Below are positions 10,379 to 21,765 of a stretch of DNA of 64,000 nucleotides, in pieces (within the stretch, counting starts at the first letter, position 1; each line of letters opens with the position of its first letter). The notes beneath the pieces were generated by a model. That model had not been told where the DNA came from and searched no databases. It saw nothing but the letters and a program-made list of their open reading frames with translations. The position numbers and the translations under genes were made by a program. The stretch comes from Terana coerulea (lineage: Eukaryota > Basidiomycota > Agaricomycetes > Polyporales > Phanerochaetaceae), in the NCBI GenBank assembly GCA_024811115.1, contig JAKOGH010001116.1:1-64000 (forward strand), given 5' to 3'.

Positions 10379-13300
10379 ATGGCTGACCTCGCCGCCCTCG
10401 ACAAAACTCGTGCATCTTACCGCAAGCAAGTTCAGGATGCCCTCGTCGACGCCGAAGACCCGCTCAAGGCCTACCAAGACTTTGTCAAGTGGACCATAGA
10501 ATCTTACCCACCAAATCTTATCCCGCTATCCGGATTGCTGGAGCTGCTTGAAGAAGCGACGAGACAGTTCAAGGATGATCCTGCCTACAAGAACAACTTG
10601 GACTATGCGAAGCTGTGGATCATGTATGCGGCGTATGTGGACGATGACAGGCAGCACAACGCGCTTGTGGTGTACAAGTTCCTGGTACAGCAGGATGTGG
10701 GGACAGTATTTGCGCTAGTTTACGAGGAATATGCCAATGCTTTGGAACGGGCCGGCAGGTGTGTGGTCATCTTCATCTCGACTAGAGCTTGGGTTCTACT
10801 TGAGGAGAGTACAGGCCACAGGATGCAGAGAAGGTTTATCTGCACGGCATAAAGCGTCGCGTTCGCCCCATAGAACGCATCAAGAAACGCTACACCGAAT
10901 TTCAAGCTCGCATATCCAGCAAGGCACGGCCGCCGGCACGGTCTTCGCATTCCACTCAGAACCTACCACCAGCATCAGCCTGGAAAGGCGCACCAGCGGA
11001 AGCGCAAGCCCTTCGCAAGAATCCACTCAGACATTACACTCCGTCAAAGTCCTCTACCTCCTCCTCGTCATCTGCCTCAAATGCTCACACTTCTGCATCC
11101 TCAACGGCAGCGCTTCCACCCTCCGAAACCACCGTCCCCGCTGTCTCTCCCGTCTCATCAATAGCGGCTCATCTACCTCTTACTACACAGGAAGCCCTCT
11201 CGAAGCTTCCACACAATCGCTATGCACCCATGCTCGCGCCTCAGCCGCAGGGCAAACGTCCTGAGAGGTTACGGTTCAATCTCGCGCTGTTGTTCACCGA
11301 AGACGGTACAGAGCTGCACGTCCACGAAGCCCGCGCGCGTAGTATGGGACTTCTCGGTAAGAAGTGGGGCCCGCCACCTGCCTCTGAGCTCACACGTTTC
11401 GCCTCCTCAACTGCGTCGTCGTCTTCGTTAGGATCAAGTGGAAGCAGCGCCGCAGGCCATACCGGGAGACCCAAGAACGCGACGATTACGCGCAAGGGCT
11501 TTGGCGGCGGGTATGCCGAGCCCACCGTGACGCTCGCGACGAAGGAAGCGTTGGCTGACGTTTTCGGCATGTACAACTCGCCCGAGAAGAGCATGCGCTA
11601 CGGTCCCGCGGCGGGCAGCAAGTACGCGCCGGTCAGGAAGGTCGAGCCGGTGACGCCAATGGCGGGCGGGTCCCTCCAGAGCGCGTTCGCGAAGGCGAAG
11701 GCGGACGAGAATGCAGGGGCGAGGACGCCTGGCCCAAGCACATTCAGACCGCTTGCGGATGAGAATGTGAAGACACCGGCTGCTTTCCGACCTTTCGTGG
11801 ACGAGAATGCGAAGACGCCTGCTGCATTCAAGCCGTTCGTGGATGAGAACGCGCAGAGTGTCAGGAAAGAGAACGCTGCGACTCCTGGGCCTACCAAGGT
11901 GCGCCTGCCTACCATCTTGTCTACGCCGATGGTACTGATGTTTATGAGAGCAGTTTCAAGTCTTCGTTGACTCGGAGAATCCACCACTGCCCGCTTCCAC
12001 AGCTAAGACGCCTGGACAAACACGTCGCGCTCTCTCCTCCAAAGACCCAGTTACTCCAGCTCCCGCTGCAAACGAAAACGCCATACCACGACCACTCAGC
12101 CGCGGTGCGCGTCCACTAGGAGGCATTCCCGAAGACAGTCAAGTAGAAGCCGCGCCCGTCTCAGAATCTGAGCCCGCACCTGAGAGAAAAGTCTTCTCGG
12201 TCTTCACCCCTGCTGCGCCTGCAGAGAAAGAGAGAGCCGGGTTATCCAAGGACGATATCTCTGTGGATAAACCACCGCAGCCATCTCAACCGTTCAGAGT
12301 TTTCAGCAGACCGCCCACCCAGCCACCGTCCTCTGCTGTGTCGTCTGCTTTGGAGAACCAACCTACGAGGGCATCGGGCGGATTTATGCCTCAGCGGAAA
12401 ACAGCTTTTGCACCCTTTGTTGAGGACGCTGAGCCACCCCAACCGTCCCAACCGCGAGCCGGCGCTCGGCGAGCGGGCCCGTACACCCTTGCAGCCGACC
12501 CACTCCTCGACGCCCTCGACGTCCACCGACTCTTCAGACGCGGATGGCCCCATCGCCGCGCTCATTGCGGCCGGCACAGAAGACGACTTCGACGGCAGCG
12601 AGTCCTCCGGGTTCGACGACGGCGAGAACGAGGACGAGACGCCGCTCGGTGCGCTCGGTGCGCACACGCCAGCACATTCGGACGCCGAGTACGACGAAGA
12701 GTACGAGTACGAATATGGCGAGGGCGACGATGCAATGGATGAGCAGCAGCCAGGGCGGGTCCCGCTGGGCGGACGGCTGGGCCGCTTCAACCTGATGACG
12801 CCTATCACGGAACGCACGCTCGAGTACACGGGCGGGCAGCCGCTGAAGGGCGTGAGCAGCGCGGGGAGTAGCGTGAGCGGCCGCGCATACAGCGCACACT
12901 TTGGCGAGGAAAAGGCCAAGGAGAACGCGGACGCGCTGGCGGCGGAGCTCAACGCGGGCTCGCCATTCGTCGTGCGCCCGCCGGAGGCGCCGCAGATGCA
13001 GGGCGAGGACGAAATGTATGCGGACGAGTACGCGGAGCAGGAGGATGTAGACGCGATGGAGGAGCGCACGGGCACGTTGTCCCTGTCGGACGCGATTGCG
13101 CGCGCGTCGTCCTTTGCCCCGCCGAACCCATGCAACCCGTTCGACCCGGCCATCATCGCGTCGCTGCTGTCGATCATACCAACCGACTCTGACTTTCACG
13201 ACCTCCGCACGCACGATTCGAACCGGCTGGATGTTCTGCAGAAGTTTGCGAGGAAGAAGGCGCGAACGAGCGGGAACACCAGCCGCGGTAGTAGCGGAGG

Positions 13301-14399
13301 CGGAGGGAGACAGCGTTCGTGTTGAGCTTGCAGACCGGAAATACGATGTAATTGACAAGCTCGGCGAAGGCGGCTTTGGTGCGGTGTTCGAGGCTGTGGA
13401 TGTCAACGCGGCTGCTCTCAAAGGCAGGCAGGTGAAGGACGAGGACGATTTGTCGGACATCGACGAGGACGAGGACGACGAGGAGATCCCCAAAGTCGCA
13501 CTCAAGGTCGTGAAGCCGCGCGCGATCTGGGAGTTCCACGTCCTGCGCCGCATCCACCACACGCTCCCGCCGGAGCTGCGGCGCTCGATCATCACGCCCG
13601 CCGCACTGTACGCCTTCCGGGACGAGTCCGTGCTCGTGCTCGAGCTGCGCAAGCAGGGCACGCTACTCGACCTCGTCAACCGCGCGCCCGCCGCGGGCGT
13701 GACGCAGCAGGGCGCGTGCCTCGACGAGCTCCTCGTCGTCTTCTTCGCCGTCGAGCTCCTGCGCGTGCTCGGCGGGCTGCACGCCGCCGGCTTCATCCAC
13801 GGCGACGTCAAGATCGACAACTGTCTCCTGCGCCTCGACGACGCGCCCGGGGCCCTGGCGCGTGGGCCGCCGCGTACGACCCCGCGGGCGGCGGCGGCTG
13901 GGCGCACAAGGGCGTCGCGCTCATCGACTTCGGGCGCACGGTCGACACGCGCCTCTTCCCGCCCGCGCAGGCGTTCACGGGCGACTGGCCGCCCGACGCG
14001 CGCGACTGCCTCGAGATGCGCGCGGGCCGCCCATGGACGTACCAGACGGACTACTTCGGCCTCGCGGGCGTACTGTACTGCATGCTGTACGGCAAGTACA
14101 TCGAGGCCGCGTCCGTCGTGCCCGCACCGCCGGCGCCGGACGGCCGCGCGCGGTACAAGCTCGCGACGCCGTTTAAGCGGTACTGGCAGGGCGAGCTGTG
14201 GACGCGCCTGTTTGACCTGCTGCTGAACCCGACGCTCGTGCGCCCCGACGGCCAGCTGCCGTTGTGCGACGAGATGGCGGCGTTGCGAGGAGAGATGGAG
14301 GTCTGGTTGCAAGCTAACTGTCATCGCGGAAGCAACACGCTGAAGGGACTGCTGAAGAAGGTTGGGCTTTCGGTCTTGGGCGGGAAGGACGAACGATAA
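10379..14399 (+). CDS. BUB1: BUB1/Mad3-type spindle checkpoint kinase
   Basis: Exons: 10379-10758, 10815-11898, 11954-13287, 13334-14399; about 1287 residues. The N-terminal Bub1/Mad3 TPR domain (DPLKAYQDFVKWTIESYP) is followed by a GLEBS-like Bub3-binding segment (RFNLALLFTEDGTELHVHEA, about 11266-11325). A CD1-like motif (TVTLATKEALADVFGMYN) and a 14-residue repeat with DEN/KEN boxes (11742-11890) come next. The C-terminal kinase has the glycine loop LGEGGFGAVF, lysine in VALKVV, HGDVKIDN and IDFGRT, so catalysis should be intact. An acidic insert (13430-13485) separates the glycine loop from the lysine. Bub1 phosphorylates histone H2A and recruits checkpoint proteins at kinetochores. Two single-base breaks occur, +1 near 12430-12455 and -1 near 13845-13856; they cancel in total length. 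Start chosen as the first Met before the TPR; a further upstream exon is possible. Confidence 0.9.
11742..11890 (+). repeat. 42-nt coding repeat with DEN/KEN boxes in BUB1
   Basis: Three units of F(R/K)P(L/F)(A/V)DEN(V/A)KTPAA followed by RKENAATPG. Each unit carries a DEN triplet and most a TP site. Confidence 0.75.
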
Positions 14400-15059
14400 G
14401 AGTGTTGTGTCAACGACTATTTTAAGGCTACTTACTCTGCTCAGTACTGTGATTTTTATATGCAGGCATTGTATACTACAACACTGACACAACAGAAATG
14501 CTTTCAAGAGAATTGTACAAAAAATTCGAGATCAGTCCCTTTCACAGTGACGCGCAAGAACTCGGACGTACTGCGATGCAGGTAGCCGACTGGTCTCTGT
14601 TGCCTACCGTAAACAGACAGGATGACAGTCGATTCTTGTCTTTGCACTACGACGACGCCACATTTTTCAATGCACAAGATGTCAGGGATGTGTACTGAGT
14701 TAAGATAGATTCGATGCTACCACATAAGAATGGGAGCCATATGGGTATGCGAGTAACACAACCGAACCTACAGGGGAATGAAAGTCCATAGGGCCACTAA
14801 AAGGAATACTACAATCTGTATACGACAGGCAACACAAGTGTATGAAAGAGAAGAGTCATCAGGCGTGAATTACAAGGAGGGCAACGCTACGTGTCGGGGG
14901 ATATATGACGAAGGAGGGGTCTACGCAGAGGAGGATCCGTGCGCGGCGAGAGATAGTCCTGGGTCCGTGTGTCCGTACATAAACTGGACAATTGGAGACG
15001 GCGCGCCGAAGGCTGGAGCCTGACAATCGCCGTCCTTTTCCACCGCAGGGACGCGCAAT
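14400..15059. other. intergenic between convergent genes
   Basis: 3' flanks of BUB1 and the GPI-type gene. The open frames here (for example 14498-14698) have no support. Confidence 0.4.
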
Positions 15060-16060
15060 TTAGGCCATGATGGCACCAATGACAGCACCGATGAAGCCAA
15101 CAGCACCCATAGCGGCAGCGTTACCAATGGCACCGTTCGAGGCACCGCCGGTAGCCGACGGGGAGGCGCTGGACGAGCCACTGGATCCAGCGGGCGCAGA
15201 GCTGACGCACAACACGTCAGCGCGATTTTGATAAAGAAAAATTGTGGAAGACGCACGACGAGGCGTGAGAAGAGGTGCCAGGGGTGGACGAACCCGCAGG
15301 CGCCGAAGTAGAAGAGCCGCCGACGGGGGTGGTCACGCTGCTGCTCGTGCTGCCAGCAGAGGTGCTGGAACCAGCGGTAGAGGGGGTAGTGGAGGAGGCA
15401 CTGCCCGAGGTAGCAGCACCGCCGTTGAGGCAGCTGGTGTCAGCTAAAAGGGCGCCGTATGCTTAGCCCACAACGCACACAAGAACGAGACGTGGAGAGA
15501 CGTACAGCTGGTACCGACGTTGAACACGCCAGTCTGAGCGGGGGCACCGGTGCTGTCACGGAGAGTCGCACCGTACGCACCAGCGGAGACGTTGGTCGTC
15601 CAGGTGAAGGGGCTGGAGGTCAGGCCGTTGTACTGCTGGACGGCCGCGCCGTTGGCATCAGGCTGCTGAATCCTGTATACGACATGAGTCAGAAGAACGA
15701 TGATTACGAAGAGAGGTTTCTCACAGCTGTAAAATGGTACAAGGAAGGCCATTTCGAGGTCAGTGATCACATCACGAGTTCAGGAGCTTGATTCACAAAC
15801 CAAAGTGAAGGGACCTGACAGCAGGAGATAAGCAAAGAGCGACAAGACACAGCACCAAGCAAGCTACTCACCGCTTCCTCCCGTCCAGGTGAACTGAGTG
15901 GGCACACACTCAATGGGGCCAATGCTGTGGGCGTTGCAACGTTCATCGGCTGCGGATGTCAAAGCAAAAGCGCGAGGACGTACGGGGTGTTGAGCAGGAA
16001 CTGGCCGGAGACGGAGGCAACGCTGGCCGCGACGGCAACGAGGGAGGCGAAGTACTTCAT
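15060..16060 (-). CDS. secreted Ser/Thr-rich GPI-type wall protein (Kre9/KNH-like)
   Basis: Start ATG 16060. Exons: 16060-15984, 15924-15872, a probable 14-nt microexon 15814-15801, 15672-15506, 15443-15257, 15201-15060. The first 19 residues are a signal peptide ending VASVSGQ. The secreted N-terminal domain has the pattern of Kre9/KNH-like proteins (IGPIECVPTQFTWTGGSG, then NGLTSSPFTWTTNVSAG, then DTSCLNG). A Ser/Thr/Gly-rich stalk leads to a hydrophobic C-terminus (AAAMGAVGFIGAVIGAIMA), fitting GPI attachment. The microexon supplies GPFTL, expected between exons 2 and 4, but the join to exon 4 is one base out of phase, so that junction is unresolved. Role inferred: cell-wall glycoprotein. 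A TATA element lies about 105 bp upstream. Confidence 0.78.
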
Positions 16061-16163
16061 GGCGTCGGTCGGTGTTGGGGCTGGGGAGCGTAGACGGTGA
16101 GTTGGGACGGAGGGGGAAGAGCAGCGATCCTGAGAAAGCAACAAGGAACGGACGACCACACCG

Positions 16164-16171
16164 TCTTATAC
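16164..16171 (-). promoter_or_regulatory. TATA box of the GPI-type gene
   Basis: Minus strand reads CGTATAAGACGG about 105 bp upstream of ATG 16060, the spacing seen for the other surface-protein genes in this window. Confidence 0.45.
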
Positions 16172-16718
16172 GCACGGCCGTCCCCGACGTCACGGCGCCT
16201 CATTGTCACGTCACATTCGACCTGTTTCATGCTTTTCGAGAAGGGCCCATCATGGCCGAGCACGCTGCTCACGTTGCCTTGCCGCTGCGCGAACGACGGC
16301 AAAGATAGCTCGACGACGACGTCACCAACAGCGAGCATGAGTCCATGGACTTTGGGGGCGCGAGGACTACGCGTTCAGCCCGCTTTGTGGCTCTGTATTC
16401 TAAGCGCACGCCTCGTATTGATTTCGACGCAGCATCACAGTCCGCCGTCTCATCTTCTCTTCCATCTCCCGGATATCGCAAAGCAAGATGGTCGTCATTA
16501 TGAACTATGTTCTACGTAACGACCAAACCCAAACAAAACGAGCTGTAAAACGCGTTGACATCACTGTTGTACGTCCTATTACGACCCTTTCCAAAGCCAA
16601 GAATATTACTGCTAAAAATCGTATTCGCCACATTGCACAGGTACTTGACGCGCCCTGAAGCCAGTCGGGTAGATAAACACGCGTATTCTACGACACATTC
16701 CATACCGTTGCGGTGAGC
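16172..16718. other. intergenic, no gene seen
   Basis: Region between the GPI-type gene promoter and the 3' end of the next minus-strand gene. No supported coding exon. Confidence 0.4.
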
Positions 16719-17828
16719 TCACGGTAACATGCGCACCGTCGTCAGCAGTCCGAAATGATCACTTGCCCATTGGCCCTGCGTAGTCTTCAACCCAAGCCCA
16801 ACCCGTTCTGGCGACGCCACCTCGCAGCACTCGTTAGGGAGGTAGAACACCTTGTCTAGTCTCCCAGGCGGGAACATTTTCGTGGGCGGATGGTACCCCC
16901 ATGTGTTTCCCTGCCCCTCGTCCACCTCCGTCCACGCATCTTCGAGCCCTGCCCACGTGTGCAGGTTCCAGTCCTGCGGCGCAATCGCGTTCATGTCGCC
17001 AGCGACGATGCCGGCGTGCACACCAGGCTTGTGCAGCTCCGCCGCGGCGTATTGCAGCTGCACCGGGCGGTATGGCGTGCCCTCCGGCATGGACTCCAGG
17101 TGGACGTTCACGACCCGCAGCGTCCGCTCGGGCCCGAGGCTCTCGCTCTCCGACTCGCTGTCCGTCACGGTCGGCACGCCGAGGCGCAGATCCACGACGA
17201 GCGCGTGGCGCTTGTAGATCGTGTGCTGGAAGGCGAGCGAGTAGGCGTGCACGACCGGGATCGTCTTCGCGACGAGCGTCACGTTCCCGACGTCCGGCCG
17301 CGGCCAGTGCTCCACCTTGGTCGGCGTGGCGACGAAGTGCTCGCGGACCCACTTGTGCTCGAGCAGCGCGGGCAGCGCGTCGGCGTGCACCTCCTGCAGC
17401 AGGATGCAGCACGGCTCGGGCTGCGCGCCGTCCGGGCACGCGAATATCTTTTGCTGGATGTGTTTGAGGACCGTGGTCATCCGCGTCTTGTGGTTCGGCG
17501 TCATGAAGTCGACGTTCCAGGTGAGCAGCTTTATCGTCTCGGGGATGTCTTCCTCCCACACGGCGTCACCCCTCGCAGGTGATCTCGATCGCGAGTAAAA
17601 TCGCGGCCGTACTGGCGACGTTGGGCTCGATGGGTTCGAGCTGCTCGAGGACGACTCTGCGCGGTACCGGGTCGGAGGCCTGCTCTTGTGCCTCTTGTAC
17701 CTCGAGACGTGTCTCCACTCCTGCTTCCGCTTCGAGAAGCATCTTGGGCGAATATCGTGCTCGACGTTTCCCGACAGCGTGTCGATGAGGACTGCGCTGC
17801 CGCGGCGAGCTCTGGCACGGGGCGGCAT
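16719..17828 (-). CDS. endonuclease/exonuclease/phosphatase (EEP) family protein, TDP2-like
   Basis: Single-exon frame of 369 codons from ATG 17828. The first 100 residues are Arg/Ser-rich. The EEP fold then follows with its catalytic set: LLTWNVDF (Asn), CCILLQEVHAD (Glu), VVNVHLESMP, GDMNAIAPQDW (Asp and Asn), RLDKVFY, and ASDHFGL (Asp-His). All metal-binding and catalytic positions of the superfamily are therefore present. Members hydrolyse phosphodiesters; the overall layout is nearest tyrosyl-DNA phosphodiesterase 2-like fungal proteins, but substrate cannot be told from sequence alone. The frame stays open upstream of 17828 without an ATG, so a small upstream exon is possible. Confidence 0.85.
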   Translation of the reverse strand: MPPRARARRGSAVLIDTLSGNVEHDIRPRCFSKRKQEWRHVSRYKRHKSRPPTRYRAESSSSSSNPSSPTSPVRPRFYSRSRSPARGDAVWEEDIPETIKLLTWNVDFMTPNHKTRMTTVLKHIQQKIFACPDGAQPEPCCILLQEVHADALPALLEHKWVREHFVATPTKVEHWPRPDVGNVTLVAKTIPVVHAYSLAFQHTIYKRHALVVDLRLGVPTVTDSESESESLGPERTLRVVNVHLESMPEGTPYRPVQLQYAAAELHKPGVHAGIVAGDMNAIAPQDWNLHTWAGLEDAWTEVDEGQGNTWGYHPPTKMFPPGRLDKVFYLPNECCEVASPERVGLGLKTTQGQWASDHFGLLTTVRMLP

Positions 17829-18614
17829 GTGGGGAGCGGTGGGGCAGCGAAGGGCGACGATGAGTCTTTTGGATTGCTCGTCGTTTGGCAAACCCGAGTG
17901 CGTTATATGCTATCCGATCTGGCCCCGCCATGTGCAGATGCATGAGGGCGATAGGCCTGCCTCGTGGGCAGGGCTGGTCCGAAACCGTGCGTCCGGATGC
18001 TCCTGGGTATTACTCTCGTGCGTCTCACTGAGAATCTATACCCCGAAGCTGCTGAATTACCGTATGACTGCCGCTGGAGGACCAAGCCCCGGTTGCCTCG
18101 TGTTGACGTGCTCGAAGGCGTGAGCCTATCGTTGAGGCCGTTGAATTCCGCGCTCATCGCGGGGCCCTTAATGTCGCTCAGAGCCGTGCTGAACCCCTCT
18201 GTCTTGGCGACATGAAACTTACACAGTTTACGTCTCTTGGAATATCTTTACGCGTATTTTATGGCATGCAGGTCGTTGTGCAACCACTTTGTGGCAAGTT
18301 GCAAATTCAGTAGTAGTCAGCAGGGCACGGACGGTGACGTTGTTTCTCAGCGCCGGCATACCGGTGCGGAGGCCATCCGCAGATAATCGCGTGGCTTGCA
18401 TCAAGATCCTGAGCATCACAAATCTCAATCTTATCTATACACGCAAGAATTTCTGCGACATCATATTGCGCTTCCGAGCAGAGTGCTTTACTCAGCTCGT
18501 TACTCATCTTTCCCCTGCCCTCTGACTCCTCCGCGGCTTTGCTGCCTTCAAAAGGCCTCCATCGTTGACGAACGGCCAGCATATACCCATCCATCTTTTC
18601 AGATTTCCATTACC
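17829..18614. other. divergent intergenic region
   Basis: Shared upstream region of the minus-strand EEP gene and the plus-strand WD40 gene. No coding exon supported. Likely holds both promoters. Confidence 0.4.
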
Positions 18615-20035
18615 ATGTCTGCCGAACGCGTTGAAGACGAGAACGTCGAGGAGGTGCAAGAAGACGAGGAGTTCATCGGCGAGGAAGATATGTACCTCGA
18701 AGTCGCTGATGATGGCGACGCACAGATGGAGGACGACGATGGCGAGTTTGGCGAGGGCGAAGAGCTGGGCGAGGGCGATGAGATCGTGTATGAGGACAAC
18801 TCGATACAGCACTTCCCGGAGCACCGCCAGTCTGTCTTCACCGTCTCCGCCCATCCCACCGCACCCATCGCCGCCTCAGGAGGAGAGGACGACCTTGGGT
18901 ACATCTGGGACTACAACACTGGAGACCAGATCGTCAAGTTGACGGGCCATACAGACAGTGTGACCAGCACTGCGTTCAGTGCGGACGGAGACTTTATTGC
19001 GACTGGAGGTATGGATGGGAAGGTCCGCGTATGGAGGCGGAGAGGGGCGAAGGAGGAATATAAAACTTGGGAGTTCTTGACAGAGCTTCAAGGACCGGAT
19101 GAGGTCATGGTGCGTCCATTCCCGCTGGAAGACCGAATATATAGCTAAACAAATTTGATATCGCTAGTGGTTGAGATGGCATCCCAAAGGTTCCGTTCTA
19201 TTAGCCGGCGGAAACGATGGCACACTATGGCTTTGGCAATGTACGCAATACACCGCTCAAGGGCTCTTACATGTCCAGTAACACTTCTGTACAGTGCCAT
19301 CCGGCAACACCATGCAAGTCTTCGCAGGACACGCCGCGGCCATCCAATGCGGAGAGTTTACACCAGACGGCAAGCGGATCATCACCGCGGACGAGGACGG
19401 CATTCTCATCTTCTGGGACCCGCGGCAGGCTGCCCCGATCTTCAAGCTCACGCCACAGGACGCCCGCTTCGACCTCGGCTCCATCACGTCGCTCGCGGTG
19501 AACCCGGCCTCGACGCTCGCGGTCGTCGGTGGCGGGTCCGGTGGCGTGCGCGTCGTGAGCCTGAGCAAGGGCGACGTTGTCGGTGCGCTCGGCGGGCACA
19601 AGGAGGACGAGAGCGTGGAGGCGATCGCGTTCGTCGACCTCGCCGGCTCAGGCCAGGTCGGCACCGGCGGCGTGGTCGTCACGGGCGGGACCGACGGCAA
19701 GGCGTGCATCTGGGACCTGAGCACGATGCGGCTCCGCGCGACGCTGGAACACGAGGTGCGTCGTTCCTACTAGCTTCCAGAAGCATACGTGTTGAGCAGT
19801 GGGTTTGTAGGACGCAATCACGACGCTTCTTGCGCTGCCGTCGCCAAAGGGCCACATACTGGTGTCCGCATCTGCGGACAAGACCTCCAAGACATGGGAC
19901 GCGAGAACGGGCACGCTCAAGAGGGAGCACAAGGGTCACCATGGTCCCATCCTTGCTGCCGCGCTGGGCTCGCAGGGTCAGAAACTGATCAGCGCGGGTG
20001 ATGATGGTGTCTGCTTGGTCTATCACACCGAGTAG
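18615..20035 (+). CDS. SQT1: SQT1/AAMP-like WD40 repeat protein
   Basis: Exons: 18615-19109, 19168-19240, 19295-19755, 19811-20035; 417 residues in one clean frame. The N-terminal 65 residues are strongly acidic (EDE-rich), followed by WD40 repeats: GYIWDYNTGDQIVKLTGH, GKVRVWRR, TLWLWQLPSGN, GILIFWDPRQ, ACIWDLSTMR, SKTWDARTGTLKREHKGH. The acidic leader plus the propeller, and overall length, match yeast Sqt1 and animal AAMP. Sqt1 is the dedicated chaperone that holds ribosomal protein uL16 (Rpl10) for loading on 60S subunits; AAMP is described in animal cell migration. No frame break occurs. Confidence 0.88.
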
Positions 20036-21765
20036 ACACCCAGGAAAATAGAAGAGTGTACACTAATAGTGAGTATATGCACATAGATCCGTGCATGTAG
20101 TCGTCTTGGCTAACCTTGAAACTGTTTCCCTAGCTTTAGGTTACCCACATATGTTATCTATTAATGTATAGGCTGGCAATATTCTGTGTGCTTGTGCAAG
20201 TCATCGGGAAAACGCCTCGATCGCCGTCCTGAGTAACCTTCAAGTTGGTCAGATGCTATTGGCTTCCAGGCGTTCCAGGCTTGGCCGACCATGCTTTGCG
20301 CAGCATCATTTCTTCGTCTCAGCGGACATTACGGTTTTACAAGTGGGGCGATCTCTTTGAGGGTCCGAATGGCTGTGAGTTTCCTCTGAGTATGCTGCAA
20401 CATGCGCACACCGATCTTCCTCTTCCAGACTAGTGCGCATACGGCCGAGTCGGTGATGCGCCTGAGAAAGAAAGCCCCCGGAAACTGACTTTCCCGAAAA
20501 CCGACGCGGCGGAGCTCTACGACGGTGGGCGCACTGCAGAAGCGTGCCATGCTACCAGTGCGAGTGCTCGGAACCGGAGCCTTTGTCAATCTAATTCGCT
20601 GGTCAATCGTCGATGCAGCAGAGCTACTCAAGTCTCAGAGTAACACAGTAAGTTGTGCTAAGACTCATCCGATGACCTTGGGCACTCGAAGCTTTCTCCA
20701 GCGAGCAAACTTCTCCTACTATACCAATCCCGCAAATCATCTCTCAAGGCTCGACATACGCGACTCCGACGCCGAGCTGGAAGCGCCCGGTACTATCAGA
20801 TGTTGGTCACGCGAGCCCGCCACCACACGCTACCCACCCAAAACGTCTGTTTTGAGGCTCAGCTCGGACCCTCTAGCCCTTGTGAAGAAATGTCAGGTTT
20901 ACGCAACGTAGTGATGTATCTCCCGCCATCGACCCAATCAGCGAGCTCACTTGTTTCGCAGGGGCAGCTCGCTGGAATTCCTTGACCCCTTGGCTACGAT
21001 TGTCGGTGTGATACTGCGTTCGGAGTTCCGCCAATTGAATAGGGATATGTCGAGTGCAGCACTCGTCAGCCAGGTGAACGCAAAGCGAAGCAACCATCAA
21101 TATGATACATGACTTATGCACCGTTCGTTCCTAGAAAGTCTCGGGCGCAATCACCAGGAGCACTGCACAGACGCCACCGGCCAGAGCCCAACCAGGGCCC
21201 AGAATGTGGTGACTCAGGTACGGCTGGCAAGCAATGTGCAATTTTTGCACAGAGGGCACCCCCACTGGCGGAAGAGCAAGTACCACAGGTCCTCATGACT
21301 GCAACATCCCAGTGGCCTGGTTCGTATCGTTGCTATAAACTGCACTGGGTTTGGGGAGCAGGCGCGCCGGGAACTTCCTTCAGGGAAGACGGCGCGCGAA
21401 GATTCGCCGATGTTGCCAATCAGAACGGCTGAGACATCTGCGCGGGCCAGGGGGCTCGCCGCGCACCCGCCCTTTAGCCGGAGGCATGAGCTCACCTGCG
21501 CGAAGGCGACGGGGGCGTGACTGCGCCTGGAAGGCTAATTCGCCCTGCCTCCCACTTGGGCGGAAGCTGACCCCGCAGTACCCCAGATTTTCGACGCGGA
21601 ATGGCCGATCGGGAGGCAGCTGTCCTGTCGACTTTCGCGCCCGCCCGTGCGAGTATATAGCAAGTGACGTGCGCTGCCTCGCGTGCCCTGATGCTTCGCC
21701 TCGACCCTCCGCCCGCGCAGTAAACCGCCGCCGCCGCCAACCAGAGTTGGGCTCTGCCACCCGCC
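20036..21765. other. long intergenic region
   Basis: 1.7 kb without a supportable gene. Open frames of up to 235 codons occur on both strands at 20500-22000 but cross splice sites of the downstream transporter or lack motifs. No repeat or transposon end recognised. Confidence 0.4.

Noticed and set aside
12388..12440. 40-nt intron that would bridge the first BUB1 frame change
   Set aside because: A GT and AG in phase exist, but the piece is shorter than any other intron here, has no branch site, and would delete a Pro-rich stretch typical of the linker.
12534..14507. 657-codon open frame on the minus strand opposite BUB1
   Set aside because: It is the GC-rich shadow of the BUB1 frame, Arg-rich, with no domain; the plus strand has full kinase motifs.
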